Shown: positions 24,937-32,576 of the stretch, in pieces
How the letters are laid out: each line of letters opens with the position of its first letter
Position numbering within the stretch: position 1 is the stretch's first letter
Origin: Nocardioides marinus
GTDB taxonomy: Bacteria > Actinomycetota > Actinomycetes > Propionibacteriales > Nocardioidaceae
Direction of reading: 5' to 3'
NCBI RefSeq assembly: GCF_013408145.1
Contig: NZ_JACBZI010000001.1
Span: 558,001-622,000 of the forward strand
Length of the DNA: 64,000 bases
Translations under genes and position numbers: made by a program
Notes under the pieces: generated by a model
Seen by the model: the letters and a program-made list of their open reading frames with translations, nothing else
Told to the model about the DNA's origin: nothing
The model's database searches: none

Positions 24937-24943
24937 CCTCCTT
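24937..24943 (-). promoter_or_regulatory. Strong ribosome-binding site fixing the NYN start
   Basis: AAGGAGG on the minus strand, five bases before GTG 24931. This decides for the shorter NYN protein over the ATG ten codons upstream, whose own upstream region has only an AGG touching the start codon. Confidence 0.7.
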
Positions 24944-24993
24944 CGGATCGGGAACCGCCATCCTGCCCCATCCGAGCGGCGGGACGCTGCGGC

Positions 24994-25998
24994 TCAGCCC
25001 TCCGCGGGCGCGGCGGGCTGCGCCGCGACCGAGCCGGGGGTACGCCGGCGGCGGACCGCCCCGCGCAGCAGCAGCCACCCGGGCAGGCCCAGCACCAGGG
25101 CGAGGACGGCGAAGGGGAGCACGGCGCCGGCCACGGTGGCCAGCCCGACCGCGACGGTGCCGAGCGCCTCCCAGCCCGCGGACAGCCCGGCCAGGAACCC
25201 GTCGTCGCCGTCCTCCTCCTCGGGCTCCTCGGAGGGGTGGCGCTGCAGGTGGACGGTGATGGTCGACATCGACGTCTGGTCGGCGAGGTAGGCCTGCTGG
25301 CGCAGCAGCGAGTTCAGCCGCGCCTCGCGGTCGGTGAGCTGGCGCTCGACGGCGACGATGTCGCGGATGGAGCCGGCCCGGTCCAGCAGCTGCTCGATGC
25401 GGGCGATGCTCTGGCGCTGGACCCGGATCCGCACGTCGGTGTCGACGACCTGGCTGGTGACGTCCTCCGAGGTCGTGGAGGACGCCTCGAGGTCGGCGAC
25501 CTTCTCCAGGGCGTCGATGGTCTCGGTGAACTCCGCGGACGGCACCCGCAGCACCAGCCGGGCCGTGCGCACCTCGCCGTCGTCGTCGGTGCGGGTCTCG
25601 GAGTCGGTCACCTGGCCGCCGACCCGGTCCACGACCTTCTGCACCTCGAACCGGGCGTCGCCCACGTCGTCGGCGCGCAGGCTCACGGTGCCGGTGGAGA
25701 TGATCGCGGCCTCGCGGGCGCCCTCCGCGCCCTCCTCGGTGGCGGACTCGGCCACGTCCGCGGCGTCGACGGACATGTCGCCGTCCCCCATGGAGGCGGA
25801 GGTGGAGTCCATGGCGCCGCCGGCCACCTCCTCGGCCAGGCCGCGCATCGTGGCGTCGTCCATCATCGGCTCGGCCATGGACTCACCGCCCATGGCGTCG
25901 TCGGAGGAGCCGGTGCCGCAGCCGGCGAGGACGAGCAGGGCCAGCAGCGCAGCGAGCGCGCCGGCGACGGCGGCGACGGGGGTGCGGGGTCGGGTCAT
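24994..25998 (-). CDS. DUF4349 lipoprotein
   Basis: 334-residue membrane-anchored lipoprotein of the DUF4349 family. Lipobox LAGC at about residues 24-27, a Met/Asp-rich linker, then the DUF4349 domain: IISTGTVSLRADDVGDARFEV, VQKVVDRVGGQVTDSE, RLVLRVPSAEF, and a long coiled-coil-like helix (ARIEQLLDRAGSIRDIVAVE, then RQLTDREARLNSLLRQQAYL). A C-terminal membrane helix (AVLPFAVLALVLGLPGWLLL) and basic tail end the protein. The family function is unknown; the coiled coil and two anchors suggest a structural or signalling role at the cell envelope. Confidence 0.85.
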   Translation of the reverse strand: MTRPRTPVAAVAGALAALLALLVLAGCGTGSSDDAMGGESMAEPMMDDATMRGLAEEVAGGAMDSTSASMGDGDMSVDAADVAESATEEGAEGAREAAIISTGTVSLRADDVGDARFEVQKVVDRVGGQVTDSETRTDDDGEVRTARLVLRVPSAEFTETIDALEKVADLEASSTTSEDVTSQVVDTDVRIRVQRQSIARIEQLLDRAGSIRDIVAVERQLTDREARLNSLLRQQAYLADQTSMSTITVHLQRHPSEEPEEEDGDDGFLAGLSAGWEALGTVAVGLATVAGAVLPFAVLALVLGLPGWLLLRGAVRRRRTPGSVAAQPAAPAEG

Positions 25999-26051
25999 GC
26001 CGGTGGGACGCGGCGTCGGCGGGGACGGTTCCGCGTGGCAGGCTGGAGGTC

Positions 26052-27461
26052 GTGGGTCAGGACGGGCGGGACGGGCAGCCGGGCGAGCACCGGGAGGTCG
26101 TGGTCGTCGGTGCCGGGATCGGCGGGCTGTCGGCGGCGTACCAGCTCCAGCAGCAGGGCCGCGACGTGCTCGTCCTCGAGGGCTCGCCCCAGGTGGGGGG
26201 CGTGCTGCGCAGGCGCAGCGTCGCCGGGGTGCCGGTCGACGTGGGCGCCGAGGCGATGCTCAACCGTCGCCCCGAGGGGGTCGACCTGGCCGCCGCCCTG
26301 GGGCTGGAGGTCTGCCACCCCACCGTCGCCTCCAGCCGGATCTGGACGCGCGACGCGCTGCGCCCGCTGCCGCGTTCGCTCATGGGTGTCCCGCTCGACC
26401 TCGACGACCTGTCCGCCAGCGGCGTGCTCACCGACGCCGAGCTGGCCCGCGTCCGTGAGGAGTCCGGGCACGCGGCCACGCCGGTCGGCGACGACGTGAC
26501 GGTCGGCGACCTGGTCGACGACCGGCTCGGCCGCGCGGTCACCGACCGGCTCGTCGAGCCGCTGCTCGGCGGGGTGTACGCCGGTCACGCCCGCCGGATC
26601 TCGGCGCGGGCCGCGGTGCCGCAGCTGGTCGCCCTCGCGGAGCGGGGCTCGCTGCTGGACCAGGCGCCGGGGCTCACCGGCCCCTCGACCTACTCCGCGC
26701 CCGTCTTCGCCGGGCTGCCCGGCGGCATGGGCGGCCTGCCGTCGACGTTGGCCGAGCGGCTCGAGGTCCGCACCCGGGCCACGGTCCGCCGGCTGGGCCG
26801 CGTCCCCGTGCACGGCGGCCACCGCTTCGCGCTGACCGTCGGGCCGACCACCGACGAGCGCACGATCACCGCCGACGCCGTGGTGCTCGCGGTCCCGGCG
26901 GCCGCCGCCTCCCGGCTGCTCGCCGAGCTGGCCCCCGAGGCCGGCCGCCTGGTCGGCGGCATCGAGGCCGCCTCCGTCGCCGTGGTCACCCTCGCGCTGC
27001 GCGTCGCCGACGCCGGCGCCCTGGCCGAGACCGATGCGTCGGGCTTCCTCGTGCCCCCGGTCGAGCAGCGCGCCATCAAGGCCGCCACCTTCTCCTTCGC
27101 CAAGTGGGGCTGGGTGCGCGAGGCCGGCGCCGCGGACGGGCTCATCCACCTGCGCACCTCGCTGGGCCGGCACGGCGAGGAGGCCGCGCTGCAGGCGAGC
27201 GACGACGAGCTGGTCGCGGTGTCCCTGCGCGACCTGCACGACGCGACCGGTCTCCACGCCACGCCCGTCGACACCCACGTCCAGCGCTGGGGCGGCGGGC
27301 TCCCGCAGTACGCCCTGGGCCACCTCGACCGGGTCGCCCGCGTCCGGGCCGCGCTGGAGGCGGTGCCCGGGCTCGCGGTCTGCGGGGCGGCGTACGACGG
27401 TGTGGGCATCCCCGCCGTCATCGGCTCCGCCCAGCGCGCCGTCGCCGACGTCACGGCCTGA
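26052..27461 (+). CDS. hemG: HemG/HemY-type (copro)porphyrinogen oxidase
   Basis: Oxygen-dependent FAD enzyme, 469 residues, of the HemY/CgoX family. In actinobacteria that carry HemQ it oxidises coproporphyrinogen III to coproporphyrin III. FAD motif VVVVGAGIGGLSAAYQL near residue 16, then GGVLRRRSVAGVPVDVGAEAML, and the C-terminal AYDGVGIPAVIGSAQRAV segment that closes the FAD site. GTG 26052 has CAGGCT seven bases upstream and GGAGG partly overlapping that gap. A terminator hairpin follows at 27488-27517. Confidence 0.92.
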   Translation: MGQDGRDGQPGEHREVVVVGAGIGGLSAAYQLQQQGRDVLVLEGSPQVGGVLRRRSVAGVPVDVGAEAMLNRRPEGVDLAAALGLEVCHPTVASSRIWTRDALRPLPRSLMGVPLDLDDLSASGVLTDAELARVREESGHAATPVGDDVTVGDLVDDRLGRAVTDRLVEPLLGGVYAGHARRISARAAVPQLVALAERGSLLDQAPGLTGPSTYSAPVFAGLPGGMGGLPSTLAERLEVRTRATVRRLGRVPVHGGHRFALTVGPTTDERTITADAVVLAVPAAAASRLLAELAPEAGRLVGGIEAASVAVVTLALRVADAGALAETDASGFLVPPVEQRAIKAATFSFAKWGWVREAGAADGLIHLRTSLGRHGEEAALQASDDELVAVSLRDLHDATGLHATPVDTHVQRWGGGLPQYALGHLDRVARVRAALEAVPGLAVCGAAYDGVGIPAVIGSAQRAVADVTA

Positions 27462-27487
27462 CGGGCACCACCCGGGACACCCTCTGC

Positions 27488-27517
27488 CCCGATGTCCCTG
27501 GTCGCCGGGACATCGGG
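27488..27517 (+). terminator. Terminator hairpin after hemG
   Basis: CCCGATGTCCC and GGGACATCGGG form a perfect 11-bp stem with an 8-base loop, 26 bases after the hemG stop. It separates hemG from the membrane protein and two-component genes, so hemQ further on needs another promoter. Confidence 0.7.
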
Positions 27518-27575
27518 CCCCGCACTCTCCTCTCCGCCGGCACCGTCGCCGGCCGTAGGAGAACGAGAGAGAGAC

Positions 27576-28277
27576 ATGACCGTCCTGACCCCCACCCCGG
27601 CTCGCACCGACACCCGCGTCGCGAGCGTCCCCACCTCCCGCACCTGGGCCCTGGCCGGCGTCGTCGCCGGTGTCACGGGCGCCATCGGCATCGTCGCCTC
27701 CGGCTTCGTCGGCGCGGTGTACGACGAGTCGCTGGCCGGCGACCCGGACGCGATCGCCCGCGCCGTGCTCGACGACGTGCCCGCGCTGCTGGTCTTCCAC
27801 ACTGCGGCGCTGGTCAGCGCCGTCGCGATGGTCGTCTTCGGCGTCGGGCTGTTCCGCCGCCTGGCGGCCCGCACCGGCCCCGGCTCGCTCGCCCCGGCCG
27901 TGGCGGCTGCCGGGCTGCTCGGCACCGCCGTCGTCGCCGTCCTCGGCACCGGCCTGGACACCGAGTTCATCTTCGCCGGAGCCGGCCACGAGGACGTGGT
28001 CGACCCGCACGCGGTGATCCTGTTCAACCACTGGATCGGCACCGTGCCGTGGTGCTGGGTGCTCGCCGGGCTGTCCGGCACGGCCGTCTGGGTCGCGTCC
28101 CGGGCCGGTGCGGCGCCGCGGTGGATCGGCCGCGTGGGACTCGTCCTCGGTGGGCTGACGCTGCTGCTGGGCGTCACCCCGCTGCAGTACATGGCCGGCA
28201 TGACCGGTCCGCTGTGGCTGCTGGTCACCTCGCTCGGCTTCGTGCTCGGGGACCGGGCGTTCCGGGCCGGCCGCTGA
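27576..28277 (+). CDS. Multi-pass membrane protein (DUF4386-like)
   Basis: 233-residue integral membrane protein with about six hydrophobic segments (for example ALAGVVAGVTGAIGIVASG, LVFHTAALVSAVAMVVFGVG, VAAAGLLGTAVVAVLGTGL, ALLVTSLGFVLG). The overall layout resembles DUF4386-type proteins; no catalytic motif is visible and the function is unknown. ATG 27576 follows a purine-rich GAACGAGAGAGAGAC leader with AGGAGA further upstream. It ends before a hairpin at 28334-28370. Confidence 0.75.
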   Translation: MTVLTPTPARTDTRVASVPTSRTWALAGVVAGVTGAIGIVASGFVGAVYDESLAGDPDAIARAVLDDVPALLVFHTAALVSAVAMVVFGVGLFRRLAARTGPGSLAPAVAAAGLLGTAVVAVLGTGLDTEFIFAGAGHEDVVDPHAVILFNHWIGTVPWCWVLAGLSGTAVWVASRAGAAPRWIGRVGLVLGGLTLLLGVTPLQYMAGMTGPLWLLVTSLGFVLGDRAFRAGR

Positions 28278-28333
28278 TCGTGGCCAGGGTCGTCGCCCTG
28301 GGCGTGGCCAGGCTCGTGGCCGAGCCGCCCGCG

Positions 28334-28370
28334 GGGCCGGCGCCGGGATATCGGTTCCCGGTGCCGGCCC
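28334..28370 (+). terminator. Terminator hairpin before the NarL-type kinase
   Basis: GGGCCGGCGCCGGGA pairs with TCCCGGTGCCGGCCC over 15 positions with one wobble and a 7-base loop. It lies 56 bases after the membrane-protein gene and ends 20 bases before the kinase start. Confidence 0.65.
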
Positions 28371-28390
28371 CTGCGCCGCATGATGTGCCG

Positions 28391-30469
28391 GTGCCCCCGT
28401 CCGCCCCCGCACCCGTGACCACCCGTGTCGCGGTGCTGAGCGTCCCCGCCGCCTGCCTGGTGGCGCTGCTGCTCAGCATCTGGCTGGACCTCCGGCCGGC
28501 CGCGGACGGGCTCGGGGACCGGCTCGTCGACGGCCCGGGCTGGCCGTGGACGCTCAACGGCGTCCTGCTCTCGGCCCTAGCCTGCGTCGTGCTGGTCCGT
28601 CAGCCGCGCAGCGGCACGGCGTGGGCGCTGGCGGGCCTGGGTGCCTTCTGGGGCCTCGACGGCCTCGCCCAGTCCTACCTGCGGGCGGGGGTCTCCGCCG
28701 AGGCGGTCTGGCCTGCCGCCACGGCCGTGATGTGGTTCTGGGCGCGCGTCGGGTCCCTGCTGCCCGTCGTGGTGGCCGTGCTGCTCCTGGTCTTCCCCAC
28801 CGGTCGCCTGCTCGAGGGCGCCTGGGGGTGGGCCTCCCGCGGGGCGCTGGGGCTGATGGCGGTGGGCTTCCTGGTCTTCCTCACCGCGCCCGCCCCCGAC
28901 CCCGAGGAGCCGCTGCCCCCGGGCCTGGACCTCGACCCGACGACGATCGCCGCGCTGGGCGGTGCGGCCGGCCCGGCCGCCCGCACCCTCACCCTGGCCG
29001 CGTTCGTGGTGCCCGTCCTCGTCGTGGTGGTGCGTCACCACCGAGCCCGGGGGACCGAGCGCGACCAGGTCCGCTGGCTGCTGTGGTCGGTGCTGGCGAT
29101 GGCGCTGACCCTCGCGGCCGCCCAGCTCTACGACGGCCCCGGCGTCGACCTCGCGCTCACCTTCGTGGTCATGGTGCTGCCCGGGGCCGCCATCACCGTC
29201 GCCCTCGTGGCGCCGGGCCTCGTCCCGATCGGGGACCTGCTCGCCCGCACGCTGGCGTGGGGCGGGGTGGCCGGTGTGCTGCTGGCCGTCGACCTCGCCG
29301 TCGTCGCGCTCCTGGACCGTGTGCTGGCCGAGTCCCTCACCCGCACCCAGGTGGTGGCGGTGGTGCTGCTGCTCTCGGCGCTGGTCTACGCCCCGGTCCG
29401 GGCCCGGGCCTGGGCGCTGGCCCGGCGGCTGACGCGCGGGCGCCGGGACGCGCCGTACGACGTCGTGGCCGGTCTGGCTGAGCGGCTCGACCGCGCCGAG
29501 GGCGTCGAGGACCGGCTGCAGGAGGTGGCGCACGCGGTGGCCGACGCCCTCGGCGTCGGGTACGTCGGGCTCGAGGTCGAGCGCATCGGCGGCGGGACCT
29601 GGCGCAGTGCCGTGGGGGCGCGACCGGCGCAGGTGCGCACCCTCCCGGTCCACGAGCGCGGGGCGGAGGTCGGCTCCATCGCGCTGCCCGCCCGTGGCGT
29701 GCGCGCCCGCCTCTCGGCCCGCGACGAGCGACTCGTCGGGGACCTGGTCCGCCAGGGGGTCGCCGCGGTCCGGGCCGCCCAGCTCGCGGAGGAGCTGCAG
29801 CGCAGCCGGCACCAGCTGGTCACCGCGCGCGAGGAGGAGCGCCGCCGGATCCGGCGCGACCTCCACGACGGGCTCGGCCCGGCGTTGTCGGGGGTGGTCT
29901 TCTCGCTGGAGTCCGCCAGGCTCCTGCTCGAGCGCGACCCGGTGTCGGCGGCCGAGCAGGTGGGGGCCACCTCCCGGCACCTGCAGGAGGTCGTGGCCGA
30001 CGTACGCCGCCTGGTGCACGACCTGCGCCCGCCCGCGCTCGACGACCGCGGCCTGGTCGGCGCGCTCGAGCAGCTCGCCGAGGGCTGCCCGCTCCCGGTG
30101 CGGGTCCGCGCGGGGCAGCTGCCCGCCCTGCCCGCCGCGGTCGAGGTGGCGGCGTACCGCATCGCCGCCGAGGCCGTCACCAACGTCGTGCGGCACGCCG
30201 GGGCGACTCGCTGCTCGGTGCGCCTGGAGGTGGTGGCGGGCGTGCTCGAGGTCGAGGTGGTCGACGACGGCGTCGGCGTCGACCCGGCGCGGCCCGCCGG
30301 GGTCGGGCTGCTGTCGCTGCGCGAGCGCGCCGAGGAGCTCGGCGGCTCGACCACGCTCACCTGCCCGGCGGCCGACGGCCACGGCACGCGGGTGCTGGCC
30401 CGGCTGCCGATGCGGGCCGCTGGGTCCGGGGCGCCCGCCGTCACCGCGACCCCCGTGGGTGCCCCGTGA
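28391..30469 (+). CDS. NarL-type sensor histidine kinase
   Basis: Membrane sensor kinase, 692 residues. About eight hydrophobic segments fill residues 10-335, then a GAF-like region (LQEVAHAVADALGVGYVGLE), a HisKA_3 dimerisation helix AREEERRRIRRDLHDGLGPA with His near residue 492, and a HATPase domain with N-box AEAVTNVVRHAG near 597 and DDGVGVDP. Several GTG starts are possible (28385, 28391, 28415). I prefer 28391 because CATGAT sits exactly six bases upstream. The stop overlaps a GTG of the regulator frame (GTGA), so the pair forms an operon. The many-helix sensor region suggests a membrane or lipid-soluble signal. Confidence 0.88.
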   Translation: MPPSAPAPVTTRVAVLSVPAACLVALLLSIWLDLRPAADGLGDRLVDGPGWPWTLNGVLLSALACVVLVRQPRSGTAWALAGLGAFWGLDGLAQSYLRAGVSAEAVWPAATAVMWFWARVGSLLPVVVAVLLLVFPTGRLLEGAWGWASRGALGLMAVGFLVFLTAPAPDPEEPLPPGLDLDPTTIAALGGAAGPAARTLTLAAFVVPVLVVVVRHHRARGTERDQVRWLLWSVLAMALTLAAAQLYDGPGVDLALTFVVMVLPGAAITVALVAPGLVPIGDLLARTLAWGGVAGVLLAVDLAVVALLDRVLAESLTRTQVVAVVLLLSALVYAPVRARAWALARRLTRGRRDAPYDVVAGLAERLDRAEGVEDRLQEVAHAVADALGVGYVGLEVERIGGGTWRSAVGARPAQVRTLPVHERGAEVGSIALPARGVRARLSARDERLVGDLVRQGVAAVRAAQLAEELQRSRHQLVTAREEERRRIRRDLHDGLGPALSGVVFSLESARLLLERDPVSAAEQVGATSRHLQEVVADVRRLVHDLRPPALDDRGLVGALEQLAEGCPLPVRVRAGQLPALPAAVEVAAYRIAAEAVTNVVRHAGATRCSVRLEVVAGVLEVEVVDDGVGVDPARPAGVGLLSLRERAEELGGSTTLTCPAADGHGTRVLARLPMRAAGSGAPAVTATPVGAP

Positions 30470-30486
30470 CCGCCGGGGAGGGAGCC

Positions 30487-31128
30487 GTGCGGGTCCTGGT
30501 GGTCGACGACCACCGGATCGTCCGGGACGGGCTGGTCGCCCTGCTCGGGGCCCTGGAGGGCATGGAGGTCGTCGGCACCGCGTGCGACGGCCGGGAGGCG
30601 CTGCACGCGGTCGCCGAGACCACCCCCGACGTGGTGGTCATGGACATCGCCATGCCCGGTCTCGACGGCATCGAGACCACCCGCTTCCTCAGCGGCCGGC
30701 ACCCGGACGTGCGGGTGCTGATGCTGACCATGAACGAGGACGACGACACCGTGCTCAGCGCCATCCGTGCGGGTGCCTCCGGCTACCTGCTGAAGGGGGC
30801 GGGTGCGGAGGAGGTGCAGCACGCGGTGCGCACCACCGCCGCCGGCGGGATGGTCTTCGGCGCCTCGGTGGCCGCGCGGGTGGCCGCGCTGTTCGCCGGT
30901 GCCGCCCGGCCCGAGCCGGCGGTGGTCTTCCCCGAGCTCACCGACCGCGAGCGCGAGGTGCTCGACCTGCTGGCGGCCGGACGCAGCAACGACCAGATCG
31001 CGGCCGCGCTGTTCGTCTCCGGCAAGACGGTGCGCAACATCGTGTCCTCGGTCTACGCCAAGCTGCACGCCCCCGACCGGGCCGCGGCCATCATCCGGGC
31101 CCGCGAGGCCGGCCTCGGGCGGGGCTGA
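30487..31128 (+). CDS. NarL/LuxR-family response regulator
   Basis: Response regulator of 213 residues. Receiver: [20 protein letters not shown], phospho-Asp near residue 53 in [20 protein letters not shown] with the conserved Lys. LuxR-type helix-turn-helix near residues 152-205: [20 protein letters not shown] and [15 protein letters not shown]. Two GTG codons are candidates: 30466 (overlapping the kinase stop) and 30487. GGAGG five bases before 30487 and the fit to the usual [10 protein letters not shown]-terminus favour 30487. Cognate partner of the kinase just upstream; targets unknown, though it sits between hemG and hemQ. Confidence 0.88.
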   Translation: MRVLVVDDHRIVRDGLVALLGALEGMEVVGTACDGREALHAVAETTPDVVVMDIAMPGLDGIETTRFLSGRHPDVRVLMLTMNEDDDTVLSAIRAGASGYLLKGAGAEEVQHAVRTTAAGGMVFGASVAARVAALFAGAARPEPAVVFPELTDREREVLDLLAAGRSNDQIAAALFVSGKTVRNIVSSVYAKLHAPDRAAAIIRAREAGLGRG

Positions 31129-31150
31129 CCGACGCGGCACAATGGGAGCC

Positions 31151-31861
31151 ATGAGCGAGACCAAGTCCAACGCCGCCCGGGTGCGCGAGATCAACGACTC
31201 GATCCGCTACACCATGTGGTCGGTCTTCCGGCTGCGTGACGTGCTGGGCCCGGACGCCGACCGGGCCGCCGAGGGCGCCGAGGTCGAGAAGCTGTTCGCC
31301 GAGCTCGACGAGTCCGACACGGTCGTGCGCGGCGTCTACGACGTCAGCGGCCTGCGCGCCGACGCCGACGTGATGGTGTGGACCCACGCGACCACCAGCG
31401 AGGAGCTGCAGTCGGCGTACCACCGCTTCCGCCGCACGGCCTTCGGTGCCCGCCTCGACCCGGTCTGGTCGCAGATGGCGCTGCACCGTCCGGCGGAGTT
31501 CAACAAGTCGCACGTGCCGGCCTTCCTCGCCGACGAGGACGCCAAGAAGCACGTGTGCGTCTACCCGTTCGTCCGCTCCTACGAGTGGTACCTCCTCGAG
31601 GACGAGGAGCGCCGCGCGATGCTCGCCGAGCACGGCAAGATGGCCCGCGACTACAAGGACGTCCGCGCCAACACCGTCGCCTCGTTCGCGCTCGGCGACT
31701 ACGAGTGGCTGCTGGCCTTCGAGGCCGACGAGCTCTACCGCATCGTCGACCTGATGCGGCACCTGCGCGGCTCCACCGCCCGTCGCCACGTGCGCGAGGA
31801 GATCCCGTTCTACACCGGTGCGCTCACGCCGATCGCCGAGCTGGTCGACCGGCTGCCCTGA
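31151..31861 (+). CDS. hemQ: Coproheme decarboxylase HemQ (ChdC)
   Basis: Chlorite-dismutase-family protein, 236 residues, which in actinobacteria decarboxylates coproheme to heme b with hydrogen peroxide, the last step of the coproporphyrin-dependent pathway. Family features: [28 protein letters not shown], the [13 protein letters not shown] segment carrying the reactive Tyr, and [18 protein letters not shown] with the proximal heme-ligand His. ATG 31151 is seven bases after CACAAT and just behind GGGAG, so either start mode is possible. HemE and HemG are in the same window; the ferrochelatase is not. Confidence 0.93.
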   Translation: MSETKSNAARVREINDSIRYTMWSVFRLRDVLGPDADRAAEGAEVEKLFAELDESDTVVRGVYDVSGLRADADVMVWTHATTSEELQSAYHRFRRTAFGARLDPVWSQMALHRPAEFNKSHVPAFLADEDAKKHVCVYPFVRSYEWYLLEDEERRAMLAEHGKMARDYKDVRANTVASFALGDYEWLLAFEADELYRIVDLMRHLRGSTARRHVREEIPFYTGALTPIAELVDRLP

Positions 31862-31901
31862 CCGTGGGGAACCACGGGTGCGCCCCAGGCGTCGGAGCGG
31901 C

Positions 31902-32561
31902 ATGACCCTCCGGACCTCCGTGCCCACGCCCCTGCGGCTCGCCGCGCTGGCCGCCGCCGTCCTGCTCACCGCGACCGCCTGCAGCGGTGGTGACGAGGGT
32001 GCGGTGGCCCGCGACCCCGCCCCCGACGCGCCGACCGGCGCACCGGCCCTGGACCTGCCCGCCGACGTCCGGACCCGCGGCCTGGTGATGGTGATGGACA
32101 CCGGCGACGGCCCCGAGGTCTGCCTCGGCGCGATCGCGGAGTCCTGGCCCCCGCAGTGCGGCGGCCCCGAGGTGCTCGGCTGGGACTGGTCCGAGCACTC
32201 CATGCACGAGAAGCAGGGCAGGGTCCGTTGGGGCTCCTTCGCGCTCTCCGGCTCGTGGGACGGCACGGCCCTCACGGTCTCCGACGCCGTCCCGGCCGCG
32301 CTGTACGACGTCATGGTCGAGGAGCCCTCGCCGGACCCGCTGCCCACCGACCCGCCGAGCCCCGCGGACCTGAAGGTCATCGCCGAGGAGGTCGCCGCCG
32401 AGCTGCCCGGCGTCTCGGGGGCGCAGGGCGCCTACCCGACCGAGCAGCAGGTCTACGTCGACGTCCCCTTCGACGACGGCTCCCTGCAGGAGTGGGCCGA
32501 CGCCACCTACGGCGAGCACGTCGTCGTGGTGGTGCCGGCCCTGCTCCCGCGCAGGGGCTGA
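31902..32561 (+). CDS. Lipoprotein of unknown function
   Basis: 219-residue secreted lipoprotein, not recognised. Signal peptide LRLAALAAAVLLTATAC gives a lipobox ending in Cys near residue 28. The mature domain has a beta-rich part with two further cysteines (EVCLGAIAES, PPQCGGP) that may form a disulfide, and a C-terminal part (LKVIAEEVAAELPGVSGAQG, VYVDVPFDDGSLQEWADATY) that looks like a small alpha/beta fold. It follows hemQ by 40 bases, so the two may be co-transcribed. A hairpin overlaps its stop codon. Confidence 0.75.
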   Translation: MTLRTSVPTPLRLAALAAAVLLTATACSGGDEGAVARDPAPDAPTGAPALDLPADVRTRGLVMVMDTGDGPEVCLGAIAESWPPQCGGPEVLGWDWSEHSMHEKQGRVRWGSFALSGSWDGTALTVSDAVPAALYDVMVEEPSPDPLPTDPPSPADLKVIAEEVAAELPGVSGAQGAYPTEQQVYVDVPFDDGSLQEWADATYGEHVVVVVPALLPRRG

Positions 32562-32576
32562 GCCGCGGGCTCAGCC
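32556..32576. terminator. Hairpin overlapping two converging stop codons
   Basis: GGCTGAGCC-GCG-GGCTCAGCC, nine perfect pairs and a 3-base loop. It contains the TGA of the lipoprotein gene and the stop of the converging flavoprotein gene, so one element ends both transcripts. Confidence 0.65.
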
